Counted from the stretch's first letter, positions 27,750 through 36,932 are shown. The stretch is DNA of 64,000 nt from Kiritimatiellaeota bacterium B1221 (GCA_029269125.1 JARHXX010000007.1:62001-126000); one strand, 5' to 3'. Notes: generated by a model from the letters alone, not told the origin. A program made the numbers and translations.

Positions 27750-27857
27750 ACAAATCAGAGATTCACGCAGATGAATACAAATGGAACACCCGTCCCTGAC
27801 GAATTTCATTTCCCTGTTCATCTGCGCCTCTTCGCGGGCATCCGCAGTTAAAATCAT
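27750..27857. other. Intergenic stretch with an inverted CAGATGAA/TTCATCTG motif
   Basis: Between leuB and the next gene, ATTCACGCAGATGAATAC is followed about 50 bases later by GTTCATCTGCGC, a partial inverted repeat. It resembles an intergenic repeat I have seen in related genomes, but a single copy here does not prove a family. Confidence 0.3.
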
Positions 27858-28211
27858 ATGCTCATTCCCTCCCCCACCTCCAGGCCTCTGCTCATCACCT
27901 TTCATTGCGGTGCGTTTTTTCTGACCTTTGCCGTGTTCTTAATGAGCATTTCAAATTCCAGCCTCGAGGGACATTTCAGCCAGCTGGGGGAGAATTTCAT
28001 CCGCAATATGCTGATCATGATGACTGTGTGTTTTGTGGCTTATCTCGGCCTCTGGAACATGCGGCGCTGGGGGGTGCTTTTGCTGATTCTTTCCGGCATT
28101 CCCTTTTGTATTTACGGCTTTGTGGTGAAAGAACCCGCGCTGGTTAATTTCCTCCCGCTCATTGCCGGGCTGACCTGTTTTCCCATGTGGCCCATCCTGA
28201 GAAAACCTTAA
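27858..28211 (+). CDS. Small membrane protein of unknown function
   Basis: A 117-residue protein with about three to four hydrophobic segments: FHCGAFFLTFAVFLMSI, MLIMMTVCFVAYLGLW, WGVLLLILSGIPFCIYGFV and FLPLIAGLTCFPMWPI, joined by short polar loops. No family recognised. It follows leuB by about 110 bases and precedes the REC-GGDEF gene by 80; no strong ribosome site is visible, so the start is tentative. Confidence 0.6.
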   Translation: MLIPSPTSRPLLITFHCGAFFLTFAVFLMSISNSSLEGHFSQLGENFIRNMLIMMTVCFVAYLGLWNMRRWGVLLLILSGIPFCIYGFVVKEPALVNFLPLIAGLTCFPMWPILRKP

Positions 28212-28292
28212 AAATCGGTCATAAATTTCTCGCACTGGTTGCCCAACCCCTACATAGTTAGGTATTCCGATTGAAAACTGTGAGATAAATAT

Positions 28293-30137
28293 ATGACTTT
28301 GATGAAGCGCCCCTTACAAGTACTCGTCTTGGATGACGATGAGAAGATCCTTCGCTTGCTGAAGATTTTCCTTCGGCAACTCGGCTATCAGGTGACCACC
28401 GCCCCCAACGGGCGGGAAGGGATTCAAATCATGCTGGAAAGCAGCTTCGATCTCATCATTGTCGATTTGCAAATGCCGGTAGTGGACGGCTTTGAATTTG
28501 CCGAAGAGGCCTTACGCCTTTGGCCCTGGGAAAAAATCGTCATCTGCACCGGCCACATTACCCCCGAAGTTGAACATCACGCCCGATCACTCGGCATCAG
28601 AACCATTTTAGAAAAACCTCTGAGCTTTAACACCTTAGAGTCGGCCATTCAGGAAGTCTGCGGAAACAGTGACGGGCAGACCGGAGAAGACAGCGCCCTC
28701 ACCGTCTGTTCACTGGGCTACGAACTCAGTCAACTCCGAACTTTTACACACGAAGTCACCAGCCACCATCATTTTGGTAAAACCGTAACCGACTATGCCC
28801 GGGTGATTCAGCGGCTGATCCCCTGTGCCGCTGCCGGGGTCTTCGCCATGGAAGGTGACTATAACAAGCTGAGCGTTTATTCGGAACAACCCGTAGACCC
28901 AGATTTGCTGGACCAGGTCTCTACTAAAATCCGTTCCCACATGGAATTCTTTGAAGGAGAAGCCCTCCCCACCATGCCGGGAGCGGAAGCCAAATCGCTC
29001 AAAAGTCGTGGCGAAAGTATTACCGCGGATGGCCACTACACCCTCATGGTCCCGGTCCCCGGGAAGCGGGATGCCAGAGGCATTCTTTTTGTCATATTGG
29101 CAGGTGAACAAACCAAGCCCCCGCCCCAACTGAATCAATTAATGATCTGCGCACATCACCTTGCCACATTGCTGGAAATGATGGAGCAATTCCACGAACA
29201 CTCTATCGTGAACCCCCTCACCGGACTGTACACCAAAGTGTTTCTGGATGAGCAAATTAAAAATTCCTGGGAATTGGCGAAGAGCCGCAAACATCCCATG
29301 GGGCTGCTGAGTCTGGATTTAAATGAATTCAAAGCCGTCAATGACGAGCACGGGTTCCCCGCCGGCGATGAGGTATTACGGAAAGTCGCAGAATGTATCC
29401 AAAACCAATTACAAAGTACCGAAATCGCTGCCCGCAGAGGCGGGGATGAATTTTGCGTGCTCATGCCGGATGCCGATCCCGACCGTGCACAAGCACTGGC
29501 CCGAACCTTGGTTACGGAAATTGGCAAACTGAACCCGGTAATCAATGCGGTGCCGATTCAACTCTCCGCCTCCATCGGGCTGGCCCTGACGGTTGAAGGT
29601 CACGGTATCACCTCCAGTTCCCAGCTCACCGAATGCGCGGAACACGCCCGCTTTGTGGCCAAACGCACAAAAAACACCCCCATCTCCTCCTGGACCGAAC
29701 TTAAAGAATCCGGCCAGGCAAGCTACAATCTGCACCCGGTCCTGGTGGTGGACGATGACCCGCAAATTATCGTACTCATCAAACGCCTGCTGAATAAAAA
29801 TATGTACGATGTCACCGGCGTGGGCTCAGTGGCCGAAGCCATCTCACTGCTGGAAAAAGGCAACCGCTACGAAGTTCTGCTCACCGACCTGGCGCTGCCC
29901 CATCAGGACGGCACCGAAATGATGCGCCTGGGACAGGAAATCGACAGCCAAATGGTGTGCGTCGTCATCAGCGGCAATATTTCAAAAGATTCCGATAAAC
30001 AACTGCGTCAGCGGGGCGCCTTTGATGTGGTGAAAAAACCTTTCGTCCCCGATCAATTGCGGGCCGTGGTTAGCAAATCCGTGGACCAGCACACCCGGAA
30101 TGTTCGAAAAAGCGGAGAGTACCAGGCCTTCGAATAA
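28293..30137 (+). CDS. Response regulator with REC-(sensor-like)-GGDEF-REC architecture
   Basis: 614 residues. An N-terminal receiver domain (about 8-125): VLVLDDDEKI acidic pocket, phospho-Asp in LIIVDLQMP, Lys in LEKPLSF. A middle region (about 145-305) has the length and pattern of a GAF-like sensor but no certain match. A GGDEF domain (about 310-460) carries an intact RRGGDEF, so cyclic-di-GMP synthesis is likely; the RxxD inhibitory site expected before it is absent. A second receiver (about 478-600) has VLVVDDDPQI, LLTDLALPHQD and VVKKPFVPD. Two receivers around one output are unusual. No histidine kinase is nearby. Probably links phosphorelay input to second-messenger output. Confidence 0.88.
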   Translation: MTLMKRPLQVLVLDDDEKILRLLKIFLRQLGYQVTTAPNGREGIQIMLESSFDLIIVDLQMPVVDGFEFAEEALRLWPWEKIVICTGHITPEVEHHARSLGIRTILEKPLSFNTLESAIQEVCGNSDGQTGEDSALTVCSLGYELSQLRTFTHEVTSHHHFGKTVTDYARVIQRLIPCAAAGVFAMEGDYNKLSVYSEQPVDPDLLDQVSTKIRSHMEFFEGEALPTMPGAEAKSLKSRGESITADGHYTLMVPVPGKRDARGILFVILAGEQTKPPPQLNQLMICAHHLATLLEMMEQFHEHSIVNPLTGLYTKVFLDEQIKNSWELAKSRKHPMGLLSLDLNEFKAVNDEHGFPAGDEVLRKVAECIQNQLQSTEIAARRGGDEFCVLMPDADPDRAQALARTLVTEIGKLNPVINAVPIQLSASIGLALTVEGHGITSSSQLTECAEHARFVAKRTKNTPISSWTELKESGQASYNLHPVLVVDDDPQIIVLIKRLLNKNMYDVTGVGSVAEAISLLEKGNRYEVLLTDLALPHQDGTEMMRLGQEIDSQMVCVVISGNISKDSDKQLRQRGAFDVVKKPFVPDQLRAVVSKSVDQHTRNVRKSGEYQAFE

Positions 30138-30204
30138 AACGAAGAAGATCACGGGCGCAAAACCATATTTCAGAAATCCTGCCCCCCGTGTCCGCCTACA
30201 GGAC

Positions 30205-30675
30205 TCACTCTTTTTCCGCGGGCACAAATTTCATGGCCACCCCATTCATACAGTATCGCAAACCGGTGGGTTCAGGTCCGTCCTCAAACACGTGACCGAG
30301 ATGCCCCCCGCAGTTCGCACAGTGCACTTCCGTCCGCACACTTAAAAAAGTGCGGTCTTTTTTGGTGCCCACGGCTTCCGGACGAATCGGCTGATAAAAA
30401 CTGGGCCACCCGGTACCACTCTTATATTTGGTCCCGGAGGCAAATAACGCTTCACCGCATCCGGCACAATTAAACGTCCCCTCCCGCTTTTCATCGTTCA
30501 GCTCACTGCTGAAAGCTCTTTCAGTGCCTTCTTTCCGCAATACTTTGTATTGTTCCGGGGTTAATTTCTCTTTCCACTCCGCCTCGGTAAGGTCTGTCTT
30601 CACAGCATCCTCCGCAAATATAGGCAAAAACACTAAGGAAATTAATAAGTATAGGGGTGTAAATTTGTTTTTCAT
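30205..30675 (-). CDS. msrB: Peptide-methionine (R)-S-oxide reductase, exported
   Basis: A 156-residue repair enzyme reducing methionine-R-sulfoxide in proteins. An N-terminal signal peptide ([16 protein letters not shown]) places it in the periplasm. The zinc ligands are CAGC and CANC; the core is [11 protein letters not shown], then [11 protein letters not shown]. The catalytic cysteine is in [12 protein letters not shown]. Complete. Reduction would need electrons delivered to the periplasm, or the signal sequence could be a membrane anchor. Confidence 0.94.
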   Translation of the reverse strand: MKNKFTPLYLLISLVFLPIFAEDAVKTDLTEAEWKEKLTPEQYKVLRKEGTERAFSSELNDEKREGTFNCAGCGEALFASGTKYKSGTGWPSFYQPIRPEAVGTKKDRTFLSVRTEVHCANCGGHLGHVFEDGPEPTGLRYCMNGVAMKFVPAEKE

Positions 30676-30780
30676 CCCGCTAATTTAGGCCCCTTTGTGA
30701 AATGGTCAAAGATTCCACTTGGTTTTTTCCACAATTCGACTACTTGAAACAGCCTTTTACACCCTTTCCCGGAGCCCTCA

Positions 30781-32604
30781 GTGACCGCCCCCAGCATACG
30801 AAATATTGGAATTATCGCCCATGTAGACCATGGTAAAACCACCTTGGTGGATGCCATGTTGCATCAGGGAGGCGTTTTCCGTGAAAACCAGGATGTCGCC
30901 GAGCGCGCGATGGACTCCATGGATTTGGAACGGGAAAAAGGCATTACCATTAAAGCCAAAAATGCCTCTTTGGATTGGAAAGGCACGAAAATTAATATTG
31001 TGGACACCCCTGGACATGCCGACTTCGGTGGCGAAGTGGAACGAATCCTTAAAATGGTGGATGGGGTCATTCTACTGGTAGACGCCACGGATGGTCCGCA
31101 AGCCCAAACCCGTTTTGTACTGAGAAAAGCCCTCGAGCAAAATTTAAAGCTGATGGTGCTGGTCAATAAAATGGACCGCGCCACCGCAGATCCCATGAAA
31201 ATCCATGACATGGTCCTCGACCTCTTGCTGGAATTGGATGCAAATGAAGAACAATTTAACGCCCCCTTCCTCTACGGAAGTGCATTGGGCGGATACGTGG
31301 TCAAAGAAATTGAAGATCCCCGTGAAAATTTAAACCCGCTGTTTGATGGTATTCTGGAACACATTCCCGCACCGAAAACCGAACCGGACGCCCCCTTCCG
31401 TATGCTGGTGAGCAATTTAGACTGGAACCCCTATGTGGGTCGCATCGCCATTGGGTGCATGCGCGAAGGTTCTATTAAAAAAGGCGAACAAATCCGCCGC
31501 CTTCCCCACGAAAGCAACCCCGAAACGGGAGCCGCCACCAAACTCTACGGTTTCACCGGCATGGGTCTCACTGAAATTGAATCCGCCGAAGCCGGGGAAA
31601 TTGTGGGTGTGGCCGGTTTTGAAGATGTGTTCATTGGCGAAACACTTTGTAAAAATGAAGATCAGACCGCGCTTCCGCATACCGCGATCGATCCCCCCAC
31701 CCTGCAAATGCAGTTCTGCGTAAACGACGGCCCCTTCACCGGTAAAGAAGGTAAATTCCTGACTTCACGCCACTTGCGTGACCGTTTGACCCGTGAGATG
31801 TACACCAACGTCTCCATGAACGTGAAAGAATCCGCCGAAAACGGATCTTCGTTCATTGTGCAGGCCCGTGGAGAATTGCAGATTGCCGTTCTCATGGAAA
31901 CCATGCGCCGTGAAGGATTTGAAATGTTGGTTTCCCGTCCGGAAGTGATCATTCACACCGACGAAAACGGCCAAAAAACCGAACCGTTTGAAGATGTATG
32001 GCTGGATATTCCAGAAAGTTGCCTGGGCGATCTCATGCAATCCCTGGCCGCCCGCAAAGGCGAAATCACCAACATGGAACATCAGGGCAGCCGCGTGCTT
32101 CTGGAAGCGGTTTGCCCCACCCGGGGATTAATTGGTATCGACGGATACCTGACCAACCTCACCAGTGGTGAAGGTGTGTTAAGCCACATGTACAAAGAAT
32201 ATGCGCCCATGGCTGGAGAAATCCCCTCCCGTAGCACCGGCGCTTTGGTAAGTGCAGGTCAGGGAACATCCACCGCCTATGCTCTGGATACCATCCAGGA
32301 ACGCGGCAAAATGTTCATCGGCCCCGGTGAAGATGTCTACGAAGGCATGGTGGTAGGCGAAAGCAGCCGGCCCGGAGACCTTCCGGTGAACCCCACCCGG
32401 GCAAAACAGATGACCAACGTCCGCGCCTCCGGCACCGACAAAGCCATCATGCTCGAACCGCCACTTAAATTATCCCTGGAAAAAGCCATTGAGTTTATTT
32501 CAGACGACGAATACGTGGAAGCCACCCCCTTAAATCTGCGCATTCGGAAGAAAATCCTCGACCCCAACCTGCGCAAACGTCAGGCCCGCGGCACCAAACG
32601 ATAA
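30781..32604 (+). CDS. typA: Ribosome-binding GTPase TypA/BipA
   Basis: A 607-residue translational GTPase of the EF-G family that acts in ribosome assembly and stress adaptation. G1 is AHVDHGKTT, then the switch EREKGITI, G3 DTPGHADF and G4 NKMDR. The C-terminal BipA-specific domain begins near residue 490 (SRPGDLPVN, KAKQMTNVRASGTD-like). The start is GTG at 30781 with GGAG about 8 bases upstream. It ends at a strong intrinsic terminator (32630-32669). Confidence 0.96.
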   Translation: MTAPSIRNIGIIAHVDHGKTTLVDAMLHQGGVFRENQDVAERAMDSMDLEREKGITIKAKNASLDWKGTKINIVDTPGHADFGGEVERILKMVDGVILLVDATDGPQAQTRFVLRKALEQNLKLMVLVNKMDRATADPMKIHDMVLDLLLELDANEEQFNAPFLYGSALGGYVVKEIEDPRENLNPLFDGILEHIPAPKTEPDAPFRMLVSNLDWNPYVGRIAIGCMREGSIKKGEQIRRLPHESNPETGAATKLYGFTGMGLTEIESAEAGEIVGVAGFEDVFIGETLCKNEDQTALPHTAIDPPTLQMQFCVNDGPFTGKEGKFLTSRHLRDRLTREMYTNVSMNVKESAENGSSFIVQARGELQIAVLMETMRREGFEMLVSRPEVIIHTDENGQKTEPFEDVWLDIPESCLGDLMQSLAARKGEITNMEHQGSRVLLEAVCPTRGLIGIDGYLTNLTSGEGVLSHMYKEYAPMAGEIPSRSTGALVSAGQGTSTAYALDTIQERGKMFIGPGEDVYEGMVVGESSRPGDLPVNPTRAKQMTNVRASGTDKAIMLEPPLKLSLEKAIEFISDDEYVEATPLNLRIRKKILDPNLRKRQARGTKR

Positions 32605-32629
32605 AAACACGGACCTTTACGGCCCCCAT

Positions 32630-32669
32630 ACGGACTTAGCCTGAGAAAGGCTGAGTCCGTTTTTTTTTC
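32630..32669 (+). terminator. Intrinsic terminator after typA
   Basis: A 13-bp stem with one G-T pair (32630-32642 with 32648-32660, ACGGACTTAGCCT/AGGCTGAGTCCGT), a GAGAA loop and a run of about nine T. The next gene, mutY, is convergent and ends nine bases later. Confidence 0.92.
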
Positions 32670-32677
32670 TGTGGAGG

Positions 32678-33793
32678 TCAGGGTTGATCCCCCACTGTCC
32701 CTGCCGCAAGAGCTGCCAGAGCATCCAGCACCTTGATATCTGCCCGGCTGAACGGTAAATCCCGGCATTCCTCCAACTGAACCCACCGGAAATCGGCGCA
32801 ATCGATGATGCGGGGCGTATCTCCCTGCCACTGACAATGATGCACCCGCATGCGCAGATGAAAATGCGTATAGCTGTGGCGGACCTTGATCAGTTCATCT
32901 CCCACCACAACCCGGATACCCAGCTCCTCCTCTAACTCCCTGGCAATACAGCCGGAGATCGATTCCCCCGCCTCCACCTTGCCCCCGGGAAACTCCCAGA
33001 GCCCGCCCAACATGCCCTTTTCTTTGCGCTGCGCGATCAGAAAAGTAGTGGAATCCCGCCAAACCACACCCGCACCCACTTTTACCGTTGGAATTGGTTT
33101 TTTCTTGGATTTGTAAGGAAAATCCGCCGGGGAGCCGCTCTTCAGTCCGCGACAGGCCGGTTTCAGGGGACATACCGTACAATTCGGAACACCCGGAGTG
33201 CACACCGTCGCCCCCAACTCCATCATCGCTTCATTAAACATTCCCGGCGGATGCTTATCCAACAGCCGGGTCGCTAGAGATTGCAAATTTTTCTTCACCT
33301 GAGGTTTACGAATATCCTCCCCCATGGCGCAATAACGGGCAAGTACCCGCTCCACATTCCCGTCCAGCACCGCATAGGATTGATCAAAAGCCAAACTCAT
33401 CACCGCCGCTAAAGTGTAGGGCCCAACCCCTTTTAATGACAACAGGGCCTCCGGATCTGCAGGCAGCTCTCCGTCAAACCGCGCCACCACCTGTTGGGCC
33501 GCGGCATGCAGATTACGCGCCCGGGCGTAGTAACCCAGGCCCTCCCAAAGTTTGAGGACCTGCCCTTGATCCGCCCTGGCCAACGTCCGGCAATCCGGAA
33601 AGGCCTGCATCCATCGTTGAAAGTAGGGAATCACCGTATCCACACGGGTTTGCTGCAGCATGGTTTCGGAGATCCAGACCGCGTAAGGATCCCGGTTGCG
33701 ACGCCAGGGCAGGTCCCGGGCATTTTCAGTGAACCAGGGGAGTAAGTTCTGCTTCACCAGATCAAGACTGTGCGGAGGAAGCCGCAGCTTCAT
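32678..33793 (-). CDS. mutY: A/G-specific adenine glycosylase
   Basis: A 371-residue base-excision-repair enzyme removing A opposite 8-oxoG. The helix-hairpin-helix with the catalytic Asp is LKGVGPYTLAAVMSLAFDQ, with VLDGNVERVL. The 4Fe-4S cluster ligands are C-x6-C-x2-C-x5-C in CTPGVPNCTVCPLKPAC. The MutT-like C-terminal domain has a NUDIX-type GGKVEAGESISGCIARELEE. Also LQQTRVDTVIPYF. Complete; the best Met start is used. Convergent with typA. Confidence 0.96.
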   Translation of the reverse strand: MKLRLPPHSLDLVKQNLLPWFTENARDLPWRRNRDPYAVWISETMLQQTRVDTVIPYFQRWMQAFPDCRTLARADQGQVLKLWEGLGYYARARNLHAAAQQVVARFDGELPADPEALLSLKGVGPYTLAAVMSLAFDQSYAVLDGNVERVLARYCAMGEDIRKPQVKKNLQSLATRLLDKHPPGMFNEAMMELGATVCTPGVPNCTVCPLKPACRGLKSGSPADFPYKSKKKPIPTVKVGAGVVWRDSTTFLIAQRKEKGMLGGLWEFPGGKVEAGESISGCIARELEEELGIRVVVGDELIKVRHSYTHFHLRMRVHHCQWQGDTPRIIDCADFRWVQLEECRDLPFSRADIKVLDALAALAAGTVGDQP

Positions 33794-33897
33794 GATAAAT
33801 TGCTCATAATTTCACAATAATGTTTGACGGGGGGTGGCTTTTCACACTAGTTTGGTACTGTTCAATTGCAAGTATCCCTGACAATTCCGGAGACCCC

Positions 33898-35481
33898 ATG
33901 GCCGATAAGAAAAGAAAAACCCTGCAGATCAAACGTCCTGATGCGAATTCTGTGAAATCCAAGAAGAAACCGCTCCCCAAAGTGCGGATGGATGACAAGG
34001 CCGCAACCAGTGCTGTTGATACAGATGAACTGACATCCATGGGACCAAAAACCGCCAGATTGAAACGGCCGGATGAAACTTCATTAGGGAACAAAGGAAA
34101 AACCACGCGTATTGCCCTGCCCGACGAAGACAAAATCCGCAAAGCGCGTCGCGCCAATGCCACCCAGGATTTAGGCGAAGAGGATGCCCTTCCCAGCGCG
34201 GAACAAATTGAGATGGCGCAAAAAAATGCCACCATGCCGATCATGATCGATACGGAAAACGTGGAGGACAATTCCAAACAGAATTTAAATGATACCGATG
34301 GCAAAGATTCGATGGATCGCACCATGGAAATTGATGCGGATGCCTTGGCCACCGGCAATCTGGAAAAAGATCTTAAAGACGCGAACGCAAAACCGGGCAA
34401 TAACGATCAGACCATGAAGATCGATGACGATGCCCTGTCTACCGGAAATCTCAAGGACGCCTTGGCAGATGTGAACACCGCCGGCCAGGATCAACGCGAT
34501 CAAACCATGAAGATTGATGAAGACGCCCTGGCCACCGGGAATTTGAAAGATGCGCTCGCCGATATCGATTCCTCCGAAAAGGCCAGCTCCGATCAAACCA
34601 TGCAGATTAATGAAGATGCATTGGCCACCGGCAATCTGAAAGACGCCTTGGCAGATGCGGAAACCCCTGCGGAAGACGCCCGAGATCAGACCATGCAAAT
34701 CGACCCCGAAGCACTGGCGACCGGAAATGTCGATCCGGTAAATGATGAAGCCATTATGTCCATGGAAACCATGCAAATGGAGCCCATTGACGAGTTCGAA
34801 GAAAGCGCCGCCAAAACGGAAGCAGCCCCCGAAACCGAATTAACGGTTGAGGAAATGAAAGAAAGCTTCAACGCCCAAACCATGGAAATGGACCCCTCGA
34901 TGCTGGCGGATGAACTGGCAAAGAAAAAGTCGGGCCTGTTTGATGATGCGGACGAGGAAGACAGATCGAAAACCATGGATTTGAGCGAAAGCCGTCCCAA
35001 AACCATCATGATCAAACGCCCCTCCAAACGGGCACCCGCTTCTTCGAGTACCCCCACCGTAAAAGCGGTTCGGCCTGACGCCGTTACCGTCCGCACTTCA
35101 CGCCCGGTAACCGCAAATACCGCCCAACCCAAACAAGATACCAGTCGTATTGATGTACCGGATGACGCTCCGGCCGGCGGAAAAGAAGGCAAAACAATCA
35201 AATTGCGCCGCCCCTCCGGTGCCCCGCAAACCCGTTCGAAAGCTTCAATTTCCCGCGTGGCAGGAAACGCGGGCCTGAGCGTAAACGATGACGGAACCGT
35301 CACCGCCCTTCCCCAAAAAGATGAAGCATTGGGTGGCGGCTGGGTGGCAGTGGCCGTCGTCAGCTTCCTCATCTCCGCAGGCGCGGCATACACCCTCTAT
35401 GCACAATCAAATTCAGAGCTCCCCATGCCGGGCCGTCTGGTAGATACCAACAACCAATTGATTGAACGAACCGCACCTTAA
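33898..35481 (+). CDS. Repeat-rich, C-terminally anchored protein with TMxI motifs
   Basis: About 527 residues from ATG 33898 (GGAG 8 bases upstream; an earlier in-frame ATG at 33820 lies in the probable promoter). The protein is acidic and low in complexity. Five repeats of 30-31 residues start near residues 142, 172, 203, 234 and 265, each DQTMxID-xDALATGNLKDALAD. Shorter motifs of the form KTxxIKRP recur in both halves (KTLQIKRPD, KTARLKRPD, KTIMIKRPS, KTIKLRRPS). A single hydrophobic helix (about 482-503, WVAVAVVSFLISAGAAYTLY) lies near the C-terminus. No enzymatic fold seen. Probably a membrane-anchored cytoplasmic scaffold, or a phosphoprotein with multiple Thr sites. Confidence 0.6.
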   Translation: MADKKRKTLQIKRPDANSVKSKKKPLPKVRMDDKAATSAVDTDELTSMGPKTARLKRPDETSLGNKGKTTRIALPDEDKIRKARRANATQDLGEEDALPSAEQIEMAQKNATMPIMIDTENVEDNSKQNLNDTDGKDSMDRTMEIDADALATGNLEKDLKDANAKPGNNDQTMKIDDDALSTGNLKDALADVNTAGQDQRDQTMKIDEDALATGNLKDALADIDSSEKASSDQTMQINEDALATGNLKDALADAETPAEDARDQTMQIDPEALATGNVDPVNDEAIMSMETMQMEPIDEFEESAAKTEAAPETELTVEEMKESFNAQTMEMDPSMLADELAKKKSGLFDDADEEDRSKTMDLSESRPKTIMIKRPSKRAPASSSTPTVKAVRPDAVTVRTSRPVTANTAQPKQDTSRIDVPDDAPAGGKEGKTIKLRRPSGAPQTRSKASISRVAGNAGLSVNDDGTVTALPQKDEALGGGWVAVAVVSFLISAGAAYTLYAQSNSELPMPGRLVDTNNQLIERTAP

Positions 35482-35503
35482 AAGTGACATCCTGTATTTT
35501 TTT

Positions 35504-35533
35504 AAACGGGCCGGGTTGACCGCGCCCGTTTTT
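35504..35533 (+). terminator. Terminator hairpin after the TMxI-repeat gene, overlapping the trxA promoter
   Basis: Stem AAACGGGC/GCCCGTTT (35504-35511 with 35524-35531) with a short T run. The loop contains the TTGACC element of the trxA promoter. Confidence 0.65.
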
Positions 35534-35543
35534 GGTTTATCTT
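35516..35543 (+). promoter_or_regulatory. Sigma-70-type promoter for trxA
   Basis: TTGACC (35516-35521), a 16-base spacer and TATCTT (35538-35543), followed by AAAGGAG at 35561-35567 before the ATG at 35574. Confidence 0.6.
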
Positions 35544-35573
35544 GGAAGCTCATAACACATAAAGGAGTATAAC

Positions 35574-35900
35574 ATGGCTGGCAAAACAATTGAGGTAGGA
35601 CAAGACACTTGGAGTTCGGAAGTAGAATCTTCCAGTATACCCGTGCTTGTAGATTTTTGGGCAGAATGGTGCGGGCCCTGCCGTGCAATTGGCCCCACAC
35701 TGGAACAGTTAGCCGACGACTACGACGGCAAACTCAAAGTCGTAAAAGTCAATGTCGACGAAAACCGCGAACTCGCCCAGAAATTCGGCGTTCGCTCCAT
35801 CCCCTTTCTGCTTATCATCAAAGAAGGTGAAGTGGTGGAAAACATGGTAGGCGCTCTCGGCAAACCTGAGTTCGTCGCTAAAATTGAACCGCATATTTAA
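35574..35900 (+). CDS. trxA: Thioredoxin
   Basis: A 108-residue cytoplasmic disulfide reductase. The redox site is AEWCGPCRAIGP (WCGPC), and the cis-proline loop is VRSIPFLL. The length and LVDFWAEWCGPC start match TrxA. Strong AAAGGAG ribosome site; its promoter overlaps the terminator of the upstream repeat gene. Followed by an intrinsic terminator at 35941-35978, so it is monocistronic. Confidence 0.96.
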   Translation: MAGKTIEVGQDTWSSEVESSSIPVLVDFWAEWCGPCRAIGPTLEQLADDYDGKLKVVKVNVDENRELAQKFGVRSIPFLLIIKEGEVVENMVGALGKPEFVAKIEPHI

Positions 35901-35913
35901 ACCCAGAACGTAA

Positions 35914-35978
35914 GTTCGGACAACGTCCGAACGGGTTGCGGATCGGTCAGGTCAGTCAGATCAGACCGATCTTTTTTT
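35914..35978 (+). terminator. Double hairpin and intrinsic terminator after trxA
   Basis: A first stem GTTCGGA/TCCGAAC (35914-35920 with 35926-35932) is followed by GATCGGTC/GACCGATC (35941-35948 with 35964-35971) and seven T. The second is a good intrinsic terminator. Confidence 0.85.
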
Positions 35979-35987
35979 ATGCCCCGC

Positions 35988-36034
35988 CCTCCCTGATTTC
36001 CGCCCATAAACCTCCCTGATTTACGCCCATAAAA
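35988..36034. repeat. Short direct repeat CTCCCTGATTT-CGCCCATAAA
   Basis: Two near-identical copies of CTCCCTGATTTCCGCCCATAAA, the second with one changed base, in tandem between the two convergent terminators of trxA and the porin gene. Confidence 0.6.
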
Positions 36035-36062
36035 AAACCCTCTCCTGGAAAGGAGAGGGTTT
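36031..36062 (-). terminator. Intrinsic terminator after the putative porin gene
   Basis: A perfect 12-bp stem (36035-36046 with 36051-36062, AAACCCTCTCCT/AGGAGAGGGTTT) with a TTCC loop, followed on the minus strand by a T run. Confidence 0.9.
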
Positions 36063-36083
36063 GGCATATAATCAGGTGACCGA

Positions 36084-36773
36084 TTACAGCAGGGTCGTTC
36101 CGATCGTGAAGTAGAAATCTTCTTCAACTTCCTGCACTTCGTCGTCGGTTTCAACGATGTAGGTGAGACCAACGGTTACAACATATTCCGATTCAGGAAT
36201 TGCCACGTCAAGTCCGGCATTCAAAGTCAGGTGTGAGAAACCGGATTCGCCTTCATCAGGATCCAGGTAACCCAAAGCAGCACCCAAACCGAGGCCTAAG
36301 TTTTCAGCCAGGTCTACGCCGTAGCCCAGTCCGAGTTCAAGATACAGGCTGTCTTCGATAGCACCACCGATTCCGTAGTAGATACCGAGTCCGATATCAA
36401 CGCCGCCTGCAGCACCGCCAAAACTGATGTAGGGCTCGCGGTCGGCATCGCCTTCAGCACCGGGATAGGTGTATTCGCAATAGCCAATTTCGATGCCAAC
36501 GGGGGAATCTTCGCCCGTAGGAACGGTGTATCCGAAGAAGTAATCAACTTCATTGAACTCAGAAGAGTCAATGTCGAAGTTCGCCCAGGTACCTACAGAA
36601 GTCGTTCCACCGAAGATCGTGGTATCGAATCCGGGCTGAATACTTTCGTCTCCAAGGTATGCACCCCGGAAAACATAGGAGGATACGAAGTCAACTGCAA
36701 CCTGCGCGGAAGCGGTCATAGCTGTCGCTGCAATTGCAACGCTGGTTAAAGCAATGAATTTCTTCACTGTCAT
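36084..36773 (-). CDS. Outer-membrane beta-barrel protein, TIGR02001/TorF-type putative porin
   Basis: A 229-residue protein with a signal peptide (TSVAIAATAMTASAQ). The mature N-terminus VDFVSSYVFRGAYLGDESIQPGFD matches the start pattern of the TIGR02001 (gcw_chp) family of small beta-barrels. The rest is alternating Gly/aromatic strands ending in a hydrophobic residue (TIGTTLL), as in outer-membrane proteins. It follows glnK and amtB on the same strand and ends at its own terminator, so it is probably part of the ammonium response. A hairpin (36814-36820 with 36827-36833) lies in its untranslated leader. Family members near amtB are known in related bacteria; the solute is unknown, though ammonium or small amines is a reasonable guess. 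Confidence 0.65.
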   Translation of the reverse strand: MTVKKFIALTSVAIAATAMTASAQVAVDFVSSYVFRGAYLGDESIQPGFDTTIFGGTTSVGTWANFDIDSSEFNEVDYFFGYTVPTGEDSPVGIEIGYCEYTYPGAEGDADREPYISFGGAAGGVDIGLGIYYGIGGAIEDSLYLELGLGYGVDLAENLGLGLGAALGYLDPDEGESGFSHLTLNAGLDVAIPESEYVVTVGLTYIVETDDEVQEVEEDFYFTIGTTLL

Positions 36774-36932
36774 GGTATTTTCTCTCTTTTTTTTTGGTTT
36801 TACTTTTCGTGTTCCCTCTCGGAATTGAGAGGGTTCACATGTTGAAATTACGTTAAGAATGCATTAGATATTGATAAAGATATACGATTTGTAAAGGTTG
36901 TTTTCTCAATATCAGGAATGTTGTTAACAGGA

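Noticed and set aside
33820-33897. Start of the TMxI-repeat gene at 33820
   Set aside because: That ATG lies in the probable promoter with no ribosome site; 33898 has GGAG at the right distance.
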